Source: Ferruginibacter sp. HRS2-29
Lineage (GTDB): Bacteria > Bacteroidota > Bacteroidia > Chitinophagales > Chitinophagaceae
Assembly: GCF_024343615.1 (NCBI RefSeq)
Contig: NZ_RJUB01000039.1
Span: forward strand, 1-64,000
Length of the DNA stretch: 64,000 nt
Direction: 5' to 3'
Below the pieces are notes generated by a model, which did not search any database, was not told where the DNA came from, and worked only from the letters and a program-made list of their open reading frames with translations. The translations under genes and the position numbers were made by a program. Below are positions 18,374-26,990 of this stretch, in pieces. Numbering within the stretch: position 1 is the first letter of the stretch; each line of letters opens with the position of its first letter.

Positions 18374-18576
18374 GATAAGGATCACAGATTTCAAAGGGAT
18401 AAAGAGGATTACACAGATTACTTTTTCACTGCGTGAAAAATAAAAATGCAGTTTATAAAACCTTGACTTTGTCGAAAAAGTTGCGGTACTTATAAACTGC
18501 ATTTTAGTTTTCTGCAAAGCAGAAAACAATCTTTGTAATCCCCTTCATCCCTTTGAAATCTGTGATCCTCTTATCC
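18374..18576. repeat. Nested multi-hairpin element, copy A
   Basis: The outer arms (about 18374-18419 and 18528-18575) share GGATCACAGATTTCAAAGGG in inverted orientation. The core stem is perfect over 16 bp (18443-18458 with 18490-18505, AAAATGCAGTTTATAA). Between outer and core arms sit two small hairpins: 18422-18429/18433-18440 (8 bp) and 18507-18515/18519-18527 (9 bp). A degenerate extra copy of the right arm continues to about 18630. It lies between two convergent genes and contains no plausible gene. Related copies occur at 27.8 and 56.7 kb. Confidence 0.9.
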
Positions 18577-18632
18577 GCTTCAATAATCTGTGCAATGCCC
18601 TTCATCCATTTAAAATCTGTGATCCCCTCTCA

Positions 18633-19373
18633 TCATTCTTTAATCTCCATTTCGAATACCTTCTCAAAATTCTTCAATATCTTCTTCTTCACTTCTTCAA
18701 AATCCACTTTACAACCAAGTTCTTTTTCCATGGAGGTCACCTGTTTGTTTACTATTCCGCAGGGAATGATATGGCTGAAATATCCGAGATCGGTATTCAC
18801 ATTGAGCGCAAAGCCATGCATCGTCACCCAACGGCTGCAACGTACGCCAATGGCCGCGATCTTGCGCTCCTGCCCTTTGATGCCGGCATCGATCCACACG
18901 CCTGTTTCGCCGGCGCTTCGTTCGCCTTTGATCCCATATTCCCCAATGGTGAGGATGATGGCTTCCTCCATATTGCGCAGGTAACGCCCGATATCCGTAT
19001 AAAATTTTTCGAGATCGAGGATCGGATAACCAACGATCTGCTGCGGCCCGTGAAAAGTAATATCACCACCACGATTGGTATTGAAGAACGAAATGTTCTT
19101 TTCCTGCAATTGTTCAGCGCTCAGCAGCACATTTTCCATATGCCCGCTTTTACCGAGCGTATACACCGGCGGATGTTCACATAATAAAAAAAAATGCTGT
19201 GTTTCCAGTTCTGAAGGAACATAAGAGGGATTGTTTTTCCTTGCCTCCGATTTTAATGAAACTGCCTGCTGCAGAAGGGTTTCCTGGAGATCCCAGGCTT
19301 CTTTGTAACCAATAACGCCCAAATCTTTATATATCACTTGCTGCTTATCCAACTGAAAGGTTTTAATTTGCAA
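18633..19373 (-). CDS. lipB: Octanoyltransferase LipB
   Basis: Transfers octanoyl groups from acyl carrier protein to lipoyl domains of E2 and GcvH proteins. Catalytic residues are visible: Cys205 in IIPCGIV and Lys171 in QERKIAAIGV, with GGDITFHGPQQIVGYP as the family signature. The length of 246 residues is slightly long, from an N-terminal extension. It serves enzymes such as pyruvate dehydrogenase, whose E1 alpha gene is in this window. The stop is next to the right end of nested repeat A. Confidence 0.95.
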   Translation of the reverse strand: MQIKTFQLDKQQVIYKDLGVIGYKEAWDLQETLLQQAVSLKSEARKNNPSYVPSELETQHFFLLCEHPPVYTLGKSGHMENVLLSAEQLQEKNISFFNTNRGGDITFHGPQQIVGYPILDLEKFYTDIGRYLRNMEEAIILTIGEYGIKGERSAGETGVWIDAGIKGQERKIAAIGVRCSRWVTMHGFALNVNTDLGYFSHIIPCGIVNKQVTSMEKELGCKVDFEEVKKKILKNFEKVFEMEIKE

Positions 19374-19379
19374 AGATAA

Positions 19380-19503
19380 GATACGGATTTCACGAATTTT
19401 CGCTAATTACACAAATTGGTCACCCAATAAAAGTAACTGGCCAATTACAGGTTTCAATTTAATTCGTGTAATTCGTGCAATTCGCCTAATTCGTGTAATC
19501 AAA
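19380..19503. repeat. Inverted repeat with AATTCGTGTAATTCG words
   Basis: The left arm (about 19384-19415, TTCACGAATTTTCGCTAATT-like) is loosely complementary to a right arm made of AATTCGTGTAATTCGTGCAA-type words at 19455-19500. It lies between the divergent lipB and rluD starts and is a relative of the element at 15.35-15.45 kb. Confidence 0.65.
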
Positions 19504-19507
19504 AATT

Positions 19508-20563
19508 ATGTCAGAAGAAATAGAATTGAACGATGAACTTCCCGAGTCGGAAGAACTGTACGAACGCCTTTCGATGGTGATAGACCGCGGACAGGAACCC
19601 CTGCGGATCGATAAGTTTTTGATGCAGCGCATCGAAGGCGCTACCCGCAATAAGATCCAGCAGGCGATTGAAAATGAGATGGTGCTGGTAAATGAAAAGC
19701 CTATAAAGAATAATTATAAGGTAAAATCGGGCGATAAAGTGATTGTTTATGAAACGGCTTCACCCGAATCTTCCGATATCATTCCCCAGGATATCCCACT
19801 CAATATCGTTTATGAGGACGACGATCTTTTTGTGATCGACAAACCCGTAGGAATGGTGGTGCATCCCGGCAGCGGTAATCCCGACGGCACTTTGATCAAC
19901 GCTGTGGCTTATTACATCAAGACAAATTACCCGGAGATCGATGAAAGTGAATTGCCACGTTATGGCCTCGTTCACAGGATCGATAAAAATACCAGCGGCC
20001 TACTGGTGATGGCTAAAAAGCAAAAAGTGATGAGTGACCTGGCCAAACAATTTTTTAACCACACCGTACACAGAAGATATGTGGCATTGGTGTGGGGAAA
20101 TTTTGAAGAAGAGCAAGGTACTATCGAAGCTCATGTAGGCAGGCATCAGCGTTTCAGGAAATTATTCACCACCTACCCGGATGGTGATCATGGTAAAGAT
20201 GCGATCACACATTATAAAGTACTCGAAAACTTCAACTATGTAACACTGGTAGAATGCAGGCTCGAAACAGGCCGCACCCACCAGATCCGTGTGCACATGC
20301 AATCCATCGGGCATCCGTTGTTCAACGATGATTTCTACGGTGGCGACCGCATCGTGAAAGGAACTATTTACACCAAATACAAACAGTTCGTGGATAATTG
20401 TTTTGCTTTATGCCCGCGTCAGGCGCTGCATGCAAAGGAATTGGGTTTTAAACATCCCGTTACAGGCAAAGACATGTTCTTTGAAAGTGCGATACCGGAA
20501 GATATGTCTTCTGTAATTGAAAAATGGAGGAAGTACAGTCAGTTTAAAAATGCGGAAGAATAA
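19508..20563 (+). CDS. RluA/RluD family pseudouridine synthase
   Basis: Isomerises uridines to pseudouridine in rRNA or tRNA. An S4 RNA-binding domain occupies about residues 30-80 (RIDKFLMQRIEGATRNKIQQ), and the catalytic domain carries the RluA signature HRIDKNTSGLLV with catalytic Asp159. The length and the S4 domain resemble RluD, which modifies helix 69 of 23S rRNA, but exact targets are not certain. It is a single gene, followed by an AATTACGAATT word array. Confidence 0.9.
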   Translation: MSEEIELNDELPESEELYERLSMVIDRGQEPLRIDKFLMQRIEGATRNKIQQAIENEMVLVNEKPIKNNYKVKSGDKVIVYETASPESSDIIPQDIPLNIVYEDDDLFVIDKPVGMVVHPGSGNPDGTLINAVAYYIKTNYPEIDESELPRYGLVHRIDKNTSGLLVMAKKQKVMSDLAKQFFNHTVHRRYVALVWGNFEEEQGTIEAHVGRHQRFRKLFTTYPDGDHGKDAITHYKVLENFNYVTLVECRLETGRTHQIRVHMQSIGHPLFNDDFYGGDRIVKGTIYTKYKQFVDNCFALCPRQALHAKELGFKHPVTGKDMFFESAIPEDMSSVIEKWRKYSQFKNAEE

Positions 20564-20569
20564 GGATCA

Positions 20570-20601
20570 ATTACGAATTAAAAATTACGAATTACGAATT
20601 G
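20570..20601. repeat. AATTACGAATT word array
   Basis: Tandem AATTACG/AATTAAA words fill the start of the gap after the pseudouridine synthase gene. No opposing arm was seen before the next gene. A similar single array lies at 32162-32195. Confidence 0.6.
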
Positions 20602-20651
20602 TATGAACATGCCTTCGGTGCGTTCCTAAATAATAACAATAAATCAATTCC

Positions 20652-21998
20652 GTGAAATATTTCCTAGCTGTCATTTTCGTCTCTGCATCTTTGTTTTGCC
20701 AGGCACAAACCACCATTAACCGTGATCCTGTCATTGAGCAGATGGTAAAGGAAATTTCTTCGGATAGCCTTAAAGGTTATATCACTTCGCTGGTGGCTTT
20801 TGGCACACGCAATACATTGAGCACACAAACAGATCCCAAACGAGGGATCGGTGCTGCCAGAAATTATGTGCTCAAACAATTCAACCGTTTTGCTTTGCAA
20901 TCAGGTGGACGAATGAAGGCTTTCATTGACACCACTACGCTTCAGCCCGACAAAAAACGGGTAGATACGACCCTTTTGCTGGGCAATGTGGTGGCTATAC
21001 TAACGGGAACGGATACCAGCGATAAAAGGATTTTCCTTATCAGCGGGCACCTGGATAATATGCGCAGCAGTGTGATGGATCGCACCGGCGATGCACCCGG
21101 AGCAAATGATGATGCAAGCGGAACCGCAGCGGTGCTGGAGTGCGCCCGCATCATGAGTAAAAGAAGTTTTTCTGCCACCATCATTTTCATAGCTGTGAGT
21201 GGTGAAGAACAGGGCTTACTGGGCGCTTATTTTATGGCGAATAAATCGAAAGCGCAACATCTCGATATAGAAGCGGTGCTCAACAATGATATCATGGGAA
21301 GCAATAACAGCAGCGAAACAAATATCATCAGCAACACCCGGCTGCGGGTGTTCAGCGAAGGCCTTCCTGCGTTTGAGCTGGATAAGAATGCCAAAACGAT
21401 CCGGCAGCTCGGATTGGAAAATGATGGAAAAAGCAGGCAACTGGCACGTTATGTAAAAGAAACAGCAGAACGTTATGTCGATAATCTTGAAATAGTGATG
21501 ATCTATCGTAATGATCGTTTTTTGCGTGGCGGCGATCATACCCCTTACGTGGAGAATGGATATGCTGCGGTGAGGATCACCGAGATGAACGAAAATTATT
21601 ATCATCAGCATCAGGATGTACGGAAAGAAAATGGCATCCAGTACGGAGATCTCATCGAGTTCATGGATTTTGAATATCTCCGCAAAAATACCGCGGCCAA
21701 CCTGGCAAGTCTTGCCAATCTCGCCAAAGCTCCATCCATGCCAGTTGATGTAAAGATCGATGTAAAAAAATTAGGGAATACTTCTTACCTCTATTGGTCG
21801 GTGCCAAAAACAGGAACTGTAAAAGGTTATTATGTGATGATAAGAGAAACTACGGGTGCCACCTGGCAGAAAAAGATATTTACTGCTGACCTCAACATCA
21901 CACTGCCCTATTCCAAAGACAATTATTTTTTTGCTGTGCAGGCTGTGAATGCAGCCGGCAATGAAAGTTTACCCGTTGTTCCGGCCGTGGGCCGATAA
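20652..21998 (+). CDS. Secreted M28 family zinc metallopeptidase
   Basis: Exported aminopeptidase-like enzyme. The signal peptide starts at a GTG codon (VKYFLAVIFVSASLFCQAQ). M28 metal ligands are visible: His in ISGHLDN, Asp in GANDDASG, and the Glu pair in SGEEQG, followed by a late His in NENYYHQHQD. A C-terminal fibronectin-III-like domain of about 90 residues (LYWSVPKTGTVKGYYVMIRE to FFAVQAVNAAGNES) is appended. It probably works on peptides outside the inner membrane. The DUF3820 gene follows 5 bases after its stop. Confidence 0.9.
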   Translation: MKYFLAVIFVSASLFCQAQTTINRDPVIEQMVKEISSDSLKGYITSLVAFGTRNTLSTQTDPKRGIGAARNYVLKQFNRFALQSGGRMKAFIDTTTLQPDKKRVDTTLLLGNVVAILTGTDTSDKRIFLISGHLDNMRSSVMDRTGDAPGANDDASGTAAVLECARIMSKRSFSATIIFIAVSGEEQGLLGAYFMANKSKAQHLDIEAVLNNDIMGSNNSSETNIISNTRLRVFSEGLPAFELDKNAKTIRQLGLENDGKSRQLARYVKETAERYVDNLEIVMIYRNDRFLRGGDHTPYVENGYAAVRITEMNENYYHQHQDVRKENGIQYGDLIEFMDFEYLRKNTAANLASLANLAKAPSMPVDVKIDVKKLGNTSYLYWSVPKTGTVKGYYVMIRETTGATWQKKIFTADLNITLPYSKDNYFFAVQAVNAAGNESLPVVPAVGR

Positions 21999-22003
21999 AA
22001 ATT

Positions 22004-22234
22004 ATGGAAGATGTACCTATGCCCGACGGGCAGATATTGATGGATCTGATCACTGTGACCATGCCTTTCGGCAAATACAAAGGCACCGTATTACGCCGAT
22101 TGCCGGTCAGTTACCTCGAATGGTTTTCTGCAAAAGGCTTTCCCAAAGGCAAGCTGGGCATGCAGTTGCAGACGTTGTATGAAATTAAACTGAATGGGTT
22201 GGAAGGGTTATTGGATTCGTTAAAGAGAAAGTAA
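22004..22234 (+). CDS. DUF3820 family protein
   Basis: Small (76 residues) protein of the DUF3820 family. The typical pattern is complete: MPFGKYKGT, LPVSYLEWFSAKGFPKGKLG, then YEIKLNGLEGLL. The family has been described as a quorum-sensing-regulated virulence factor, but no reaction is known. It begins 5 bases after the M28 stop and ends 9 bases before the next gene, so the three may be one operon. Confidence 0.85.
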   Translation: MEDVPMPDGQILMDLITVTMPFGKYKGTVLRRLPVSYLEWFSAKGFPKGKLGMQLQTLYEIKLNGLEGLLDSLKRK

Positions 22235-22243
22235 AGCATATCA

Positions 22244-22774
22244 ATGAAAGATAATTTTAGCATTGAAGAACATTTTACTTACACTGAATTTATTCGTGTG
22301 GTGTATTTTCAATTGTTTCGTATAAGAATAATGAGATTAGTAATCGTACTAGTTCTTATTGCAAGTGTTTTGGGAATGGTATCGGCATTATTGAATCCTG
22401 CAAGTTTTAAAAACAATACCGTCAACGTCATCGTACAGTTTCTTATGCCTCTAATATTCCTATTCACCTTTTTTACTTTTTTTATTTTCATTGGTACCGG
22501 TGTAATGAGAATCATTAAACCGGGTATTTTCAAACCTGTAGTAGTCCAGTTCAATCACTGGGGCATGATACGCCGCGGAAAAATCACTTACGAATTACCA
22601 TGGAACAAGATCAGGGGTTACAAAGAAACAAAACGTTTCATTTTTTTATTTAATGCAGAAAACCCCAATATCATCCACACGATTCAAAAAAGAATGTTTA
22701 GTGATCAATATGAATCCAGGCAATTCATTTCGTTTTTTTCGCAAAAAATAAGTTCACGGAACGATCATACCTGA
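22244..22774 (+). CDS. YcxB-like membrane protein
   Basis: Two transmembrane helices (LVIVLVLIASVLGMVSALL and VIVQFLMPLIFLFTFFTFFI) are followed by a cytoplasmic beta-rich region (GMIRRGKITYELPWNKIRGYKE, FIFLFNAENPNIIHTIQKRMF) typical of YcxB-like / PH-like C-terminal domains. Function is unknown. It is probably co-transcribed with the two genes upstream. Confidence 0.65.
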   Translation: MKDNFSIEEHFTYTEFIRVVYFQLFRIRIMRLVIVLVLIASVLGMVSALLNPASFKNNTVNVIVQFLMPLIFLFTFFTFFIFIGTGVMRIIKPGIFKPVVVQFNHWGMIRRGKITYELPWNKIRGYKETKRFIFLFNAENPNIIHTIQKRMFSDQYESRQFISFFSQKISSRNDHT

Positions 22775-22781
22775 AATAAAA

Positions 22782-22819
22782 GAGCCTGTCTCGCAAGACA
22801 GGCTCCGGCCTTTTCGGCC
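22782..22819 (-). terminator. Tandem terminator hairpins
   Basis: A 10-bp perfect stem (22782-22791 with 22796-22805) is adjoined by a GGCC/GGCC hairpin (22807-22819). On the minus strand the main stem is followed by TCTTTTATTT, which fits termination of a minus-strand transcript from the small reading frame at 22846-22890. It may also stop the operon on the plus strand. Confidence 0.7.
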
Positions 22820-22845
22820 CAGATTATTTTTACGGAGAAGCCCGG

Positions 22846-22890
22846 TTACGCGATAATAACCGAAGGCGTCCATGATTTATCTGTAGACAT
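22846..22890 (-). CDS. Possible 14-residue peptide with strong RBS
   Basis: A short frame reads MSTDKSWTPSVIIA on the minus strand. It is preceded at 5 bases by AAAGGAGG (22896-22903), an unusually good Shine-Dalgarno for a Bacteroidota genome, and is followed by a terminator on the same strand. The region could be a tiny peptide gene, a leader or a small RNA. Nothing else in the 22775-23089 gap looks coding. I recognise no homologue. Confidence 0.4.
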   Translation of the reverse strand: MSTDKSWTPSVIIA

Positions 22891-23089
22891 GAATACCTCC
22901 TTTTTGTTTGGTGAATACTAAAAATAATCAACTGTTTTTATTTGCACGAATATTTATGTTTAAAATATATAAGTGTTTACCAAACTTTCCATTCCGTTTT
23001 ATCGTACCTGAAAAAGTAACGTGGATAAACCTGTTACGGTCTCTTTTCCCTTAATTTAAAAACGGCGTTATTATTGCTCCCTGGTTGTA

Positions 23090-23401
23090 ATGAGAAAAGC
23101 TTATAAATATACAGGTGCGGTGGTGCTGATACTTTTGTTCAGCATTAAGCTGGTAGCACAGGCATTCTCAATAATCCCTCCGATACAAAAATCTCTGACA
23201 GAGCAGCAGGAGGGAAAATCCGCGGAAGATAATTGCCTTGAAAAATCCACCAATCAGAAAGCAGATTTCATCCCGGTAAATTTTTTACGAAGTATTTCAA
23301 TAAGCAGTTCCTCAACTATTACTTTTTTGGCAATATCAACACACAAAAGCCTTCCGGCACAATATTTCGCCATACCCACTCCACCACCGTGGAATTGCTG
23401 A
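23090..23401 (+). CDS. Small secreted hypothetical protein
   Basis: 103 residues with an N-terminal signal peptide (GAVVLILLFSIKLVAQAF) and a low-complexity body rich in Ser/Thr/Ile, ending in AIPTPPPWNC. I do not recognise the family. Codon use is acceptable, but the evidence for a gene is only the open frame and signal. It lies 82 bases upstream of the DUF4394 lipoprotein gene on the same strand and may be expressed with it. Confidence 0.5.
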   Translation: MRKAYKYTGAVVLILLFSIKLVAQAFSIIPPIQKSLTEQQEGKSAEDNCLEKSTNQKADFIPVNFLRSISISSSSTITFLAISTHKSLPAQYFAIPTPPPWNC

Positions 23402-23483
23402 TCTTCCAGACTCTCATTTATATTTAAAATTCAAGGCTGCAGTAGTATTACCCCAGGCCATTTCAAACATTTAAAAAAACATC

Positions 23484-25004
23484 ATGAAAACAATCTTTTC
23501 ATTCTTTCGCGGTGCGATCATTCCCGCTGTCTTATTTTCGGTCTTGCTGACCGGTTGTGACAAGGATGATACTCCTTCAATGCCACAAAAACCGGATGTG
23601 AATTTTTTCGGTCTTGGTATCAACAACAGGTTACTGGTCTTTAATGCTCAAAATACGGCATCACCGCAAACAACCCTTACCATCAGCGGGCTTCAGCCTT
23701 CTGAAACTATTCTGGGAATCGACTTTCGGCCGAATACCCGCCAGCTCTTCGGTATTGGCAGCAGCAGTCGTTTATACATCATCAATACACAAACTGGTGC
23801 CGCAACTGCAGTAGGTTCCGGGCCTTTTACACCGGCCATCAGCGGTACGTCGGTAGCGTTTGATTTTAATCCTACGGTGGATCGTATTCGCCTGGTAACT
23901 TCTTCGGGACAAAACCTGCGCCTGAACCCTGAAACCGGTACTGTTGCCGCTACAGATGGTAATATCAACGGCCAGGCCGGTGCTGTTGTAAGTGCAGTGG
24001 CATACACACAAAGCCGTGCAGGTGCTACCAGTACAATACTTTTTGATATCGATGTCACTTCCGATAAACTGTTTCGCCAGGATCCGCCGAATGCGGGTAC
24101 TTTGGTAGCTGTAGGAGATCTGGGTGTTGATGTGGTTTCAGCCGGAGGATTCGATATCAGTTCCGACAGCGCCTACGCCCTGGCATCCATGACCGTGGGC
24201 TCTCAGAACAGTCTTTATACGATCAATCTTACCAGCGGCGCTGCCACCAAAGTGGGCGACTTCAGCGAAGTGATCATCGGACTTGCTATCCCGACAGATG
24301 CAGTAGGATACGCACTCACCACCACCAATGAGTTGCAGGTACTTAATCTCAATAGTGGTACTGCTGTTTTTACTAAAACAATTACTGGTTTGCAAGCCGG
24401 AGAAAACCTGCTGGGTATCGATATGCGCCCTGCAACAGGGCAACTCTTCGGGTTGGGTAGCACAAGCAGGCTGTATACCATCAATATAAACACAGGAATT
24501 GCGACACAGGTTGGCACAGGAACTTTTTCAACATTGCTGAACGGAACAGGTTTCGGTTTCGATTTCAATCCTACCGTTGATCGCATACGTGTGGTGAGCA
24601 ACACCGGCCAGAACCTTCGTCTTAATCCGTTAGACGGTACAGTTGCAGCTGTAGATGGAGCTATCAATCCGGGAGCATCTGTCATCACCGGTGCGGCTTA
24701 TACCAACAATTTTGCCGGAGCTGCCACTACTGTACTGTTTGATATTGATTCGCAAACAGACAGGCTGGTAAAACAAGATCCGCCAAATGCAGGAACTATC
24801 GTGGATATCGGTGCGCTGGGCATCAACGTAGATGCAGCCAATGGTTTTGATATCGCCGGGGGCAGCAATACGGTCGGTTATGCAATATTCACCGTAGGTG
24901 GGGCTGCACGTTTGTATTCTGTAAATCTTGCAACCGGTGCGGCTGCGCAGGGGCCACAGGTAAATGGTTTGATCCGTGGGTTTGCAATAGGCCTGGGCTT
25001 GTAA
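23484..25004 (+). CDS. DUF4394 lipoprotein with duplicated domain
   Basis: Lipoprotein signal (VLLTGC followed by DKDD). The mature protein consists of two DUF4394 domains in tandem (about 40-260 and 270-500). Matching motifs in both halves are GIDFRPNTRQLFGIGSSSRL / GIDMRPATGQLFGLGSTSRL, FDFNPTVDRIR and LFDID followed by QDPPNAGT. The repeats resemble beta-propeller blades. Function is unknown; it should be exposed at the cell envelope. It is followed by a weak terminator hairpin and a word-repeat element. Confidence 0.88.
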   Translation: MKTIFSFFRGAIIPAVLFSVLLTGCDKDDTPSMPQKPDVNFFGLGINNRLLVFNAQNTASPQTTLTISGLQPSETILGIDFRPNTRQLFGIGSSSRLYIINTQTGAATAVGSGPFTPAISGTSVAFDFNPTVDRIRLVTSSGQNLRLNPETGTVAATDGNINGQAGAVVSAVAYTQSRAGATSTILFDIDVTSDKLFRQDPPNAGTLVAVGDLGVDVVSAGGFDISSDSAYALASMTVGSQNSLYTINLTSGAATKVGDFSEVIIGLAIPTDAVGYALTTTNELQVLNLNSGTAVFTKTITGLQAGENLLGIDMRPATGQLFGLGSTSRLYTININTGIATQVGTGTFSTLLNGTGFGFDFNPTVDRIRVVSNTGQNLRLNPLDGTVAAVDGAINPGASVITGAAYTNNFAGAATTVLFDIDSQTDRLVKQDPPNAGTIVDIGALGINVDAANGFDIAGGSNTVGYAIFTVGGAARLYSVNLATGAAAQGPQVNGLIRGFAIGLGL

Positions 25005-25234
25005 AAGTCAATGGTGAATAGTCAATAGTCAAATCATTAAAGTATATAAGAGATTTGAAATCTATTTACTGGCAATTATAACAAAGGTTCATGAAAATCA
25101 TGAGCCTTTGTTTAATTACCAACTTCATGGAAAATAAATTTCGAATATTTGACTATTGGCTTTTCATGCTGATGTCACCAACTCCCTGAAGATTATAACC
25201 TCCGAAGATTTAACTATTGACTATTACCGATTGA
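25005..25234. repeat. Intergenic TAGTCAATAGTCAA inverted repeat
   Basis: The left arm (about 25007-25037) and right arm (about 25205-25238) consist of TAGTCAA-type words in inverted orientation, the same words as the elements at 12.6 and 55.7 kb but more diverged. The right arm reaches into the last codons of the DUF6799 gene. The terminator at 25081-25111 lies inside the element. Confidence 0.65.
25081..25111 (+). terminator. Terminator-like hairpin after DUF4394 gene
   Basis: A 14-position stem with one mismatch (25081-25094 with 25098-25111) and a 3-base loop is followed by TTTAATT. Confidence 0.55.
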
Positions 25235-25582
25235 CTATCCCACATTTGGTTTCACCTGGATTTCAATTTTTCCATTCATGTAAACCCTGTCGCCTTCGTG
25301 CAACTCGATCTTTTTTCCGTCTTTCGTGATCACTGTTCCGTCTGTTTTAACAACTGTACCATCGCTCATCGCCATATCCTTGCTCATTTTTGAAGTCTTT
25401 TTATCAGAAACGAAGATCATTTGCCCGGCCTGCATGCTTACAAATTCCTTCATGCTGGTATCAGCGGGCAACGTGATTTCTTTAGGTGCATTGGTGATAG
25501 GGCTGGCCTGTGTTTGGGCATTTGTATTTATCGAATAAAAACAAATAAGGCCGCCGGCAAGAATTAATTTTACTGCTTTCAT
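25235..25582 (-). CDS. DUF6799-type secreted protein
   Basis: Small exported protein (signal peptide ending NTNAQ). The C-terminal half has the repeated pattern MSDGTVVKTDGTVITKDGKK followed by LHEGDRVYMNGKI, typical of DUF6799 domains found across Bacteroidota. Function is unknown. Its 3' end is touched by a word-repeat arm. Confidence 0.72.
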   Translation of the reverse strand: MKAVKLILAGGLICFYSINTNAQTQASPITNAPKEITLPADTSMKEFVSMQAGQMIFVSDKKTSKMSKDMAMSDGTVVKTDGTVITKDGKKIELHEGDRVYMNGKIEIQVKPNVG

Positions 25583-25677
25583 ATCAATATTATTTATGGT
25601 GATGTGGTCACCGGTTACAAAAATTAACTGAAGCTGTAAGGGTCATGGGTATGATATATTACTTCAAAAAATGAGCC

Positions 25678-25770
25678 AGTAAAAAGTTCAAAAGTTCAAA
25701 ATGTTGTTTTTAAGAAAAGCATCTTCAAACTTTTGAACCTCTTGAACATTTTGAACCCCTTGAACTGTTC
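25678..25770. repeat. Inverted repeat with GTTCAAAAGTTCAAAA arms
   Basis: The left arm AGTTCAAAAGTTCAAAATG (from about 25686) is complementary to words on the right (TTTTGAACCTCTTGAAC, ATTTTGAACCCCTTGAAC, to about 25767). It lies in the gap between two minus-strand genes and contains no gene. Confidence 0.75.
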
Positions 25771-25774
25771 CAAT

Positions 25775-25807
25775 AAAAAGGCCATAGTCGGATGAACGAC
25801 CACGGCC
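25775..25807 (-). terminator. Terminator upstream of coiled-coil gene end
   Basis: On the minus strand an 11-bp stem (two G-U pairs) spans 25807-25797 and 25790-25780, with a 6-base loop, followed by TTTTTATT. It would end the transcript of the gene at 25847-26506. Confidence 0.75.
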
Positions 25808-25846
25808 AGATTATTTTTCTTTATTCAGGAGGATTTAGTATCCTTA

Positions 25847-26506
25847 TTAGTTTGATTTTGTAGTTACCATAGAAGACTGATCGATCCAGGCAGCTTCGGT
25901 ATCTTCACCATTTTTCTGAACGAATTCCTTACGTTCTTTTTCATAACGCCTTTCCCTTGCTTTTCCAAGTACTGCTTTTATCTTATCCCTTCTCTCTGTG
26001 TTCAAAGCGGCTAACTGTGTTTGTTTATCAGTTTCAGACAATGATGCATTATCAGTTACAGCTTTCGCTTTATCATTGTAGGTCTGGTTGATATCCCTTA
26101 CCTGCCTGCTTTGCAGTGGGCCAAGGTTGGCTTTGCTGGCGATCAGGTCCCTGTTACGTTCCGCTTTCAAGGCATTTTCTTTCTGAATGCTGGCAGACTT
26201 CCATGTTTCTTTATTGGTGCTGTCGATCTCTTTGAACTTTGTTTCTTTGAAAGCTACCCTTTCGCTGTCAAGGCGCATATCTGCAAGGCGTTCGTTCTCG
26301 TGACGCACTGAATCATAATGCATACGTTCGAGCCTTTCCTCTTCAAATTTCTGCTGCCTTTCTTCCTGTAATTTTGCAGCATTTGCCTTTGCTTTAGCTT
26401 CAGCGCTTATAGTTGTTTTTTTAGATTTTTTACCCTTTTTGGTTGTCTGGGCTTCCGCAGCAAACAAGCACATTGCAGCTGCACATAACAAGAATATTCT
26501 TTTCAT
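25847..26506 (-). CDS. Secreted coiled-coil protein
   Basis: Signal peptide (LLCAAAMCLFAAEAQ) followed by a Lys-rich segment and then a long, highly charged helical region dominated by Glu, Lys, Arg and Ala, likely a coiled coil. I do not recognise the family, though the second half (NLGPLQSRQVRDINQTYNDK) resembles periplasmic heat-resistance-type helical proteins. It is a single gene with its own terminator. Confidence 0.65.
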   Translation of the reverse strand: MKRIFLLCAAAMCLFAAEAQTTKKGKKSKKTTISAEAKAKANAAKLQEERQQKFEEERLERMHYDSVRHENERLADMRLDSERVAFKETKFKEIDSTNKETWKSASIQKENALKAERNRDLIASKANLGPLQSRQVRDINQTYNDKAKAVTDNASLSETDKQTQLAALNTERRDKIKAVLGKARERRYEKERKEFVQKNGEDTEAAWIDQSSMVTTKSN

Positions 26507-26606
26507 AGTAAATTATTTTTTACACATTAACCAATATCCATGCCAAGACAAGGAAATGGGTAAAAAAAATGCCATGATGAGCCTGAAACGTTTGGCAATA
26601 AAGAGT

Positions 26607-26990
26607 TTACAACACAAGTTGTTCGAACAACTTATTAAGTGTTTCCAAAGGATCTATACAAAACCCTGGGTGCACTTTAGAAGATTGAAGTACGGTGCTC
26701 CTGGTAGCAGTGAGCCAGCGGAACCTTGATGGAAGATCCAGTAATGCGATAGGGCCTGCATCTTTTTTACCGGCACAAATATGTTCGAATGCCAGCAGGT
26801 TGTTTTTCAATTCATCCAGGTCTATCTTATGGCAAAATGCACGAACCCTTTCTTCATTTACAACAAAACGTATCTGCAGGAATTTCAATTTAGGACAATA
26901 CAGGATCACTCCAGCATTCAGGAATTCTTCGCGGTCAACACGAGGCACAATGCGGATTACAGCATATTCAAATAAGTGATTCTCTGGCAT
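26607..26990 (-). CDS. DUF3037 domain-containing protein
   Basis: Short cytoplasmic protein of the DUF3037 family: YAVIRIVPRVDREEFLNAGV then YCPKLKFLQIRF, with GPIALLDLPSRFRWLTATRS further on. Function is unknown. Its start overlaps the 3' end of the HipA-like gene by 23 bases, implying translational coupling. DUF3037 genes are often neighbours of HipA-like kinase genes. Confidence 0.85.
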   Translation of the reverse strand: MPENHLFEYAVIRIVPRVDREEFLNAGVILYCPKLKFLQIRFVVNEERVRAFCHKIDLDELKNNLLAFEHICAGKKDAGPIALLDLPSRFRWLTATRSTVLQSSKVHPGFCIDPLETLNKLFEQLVL

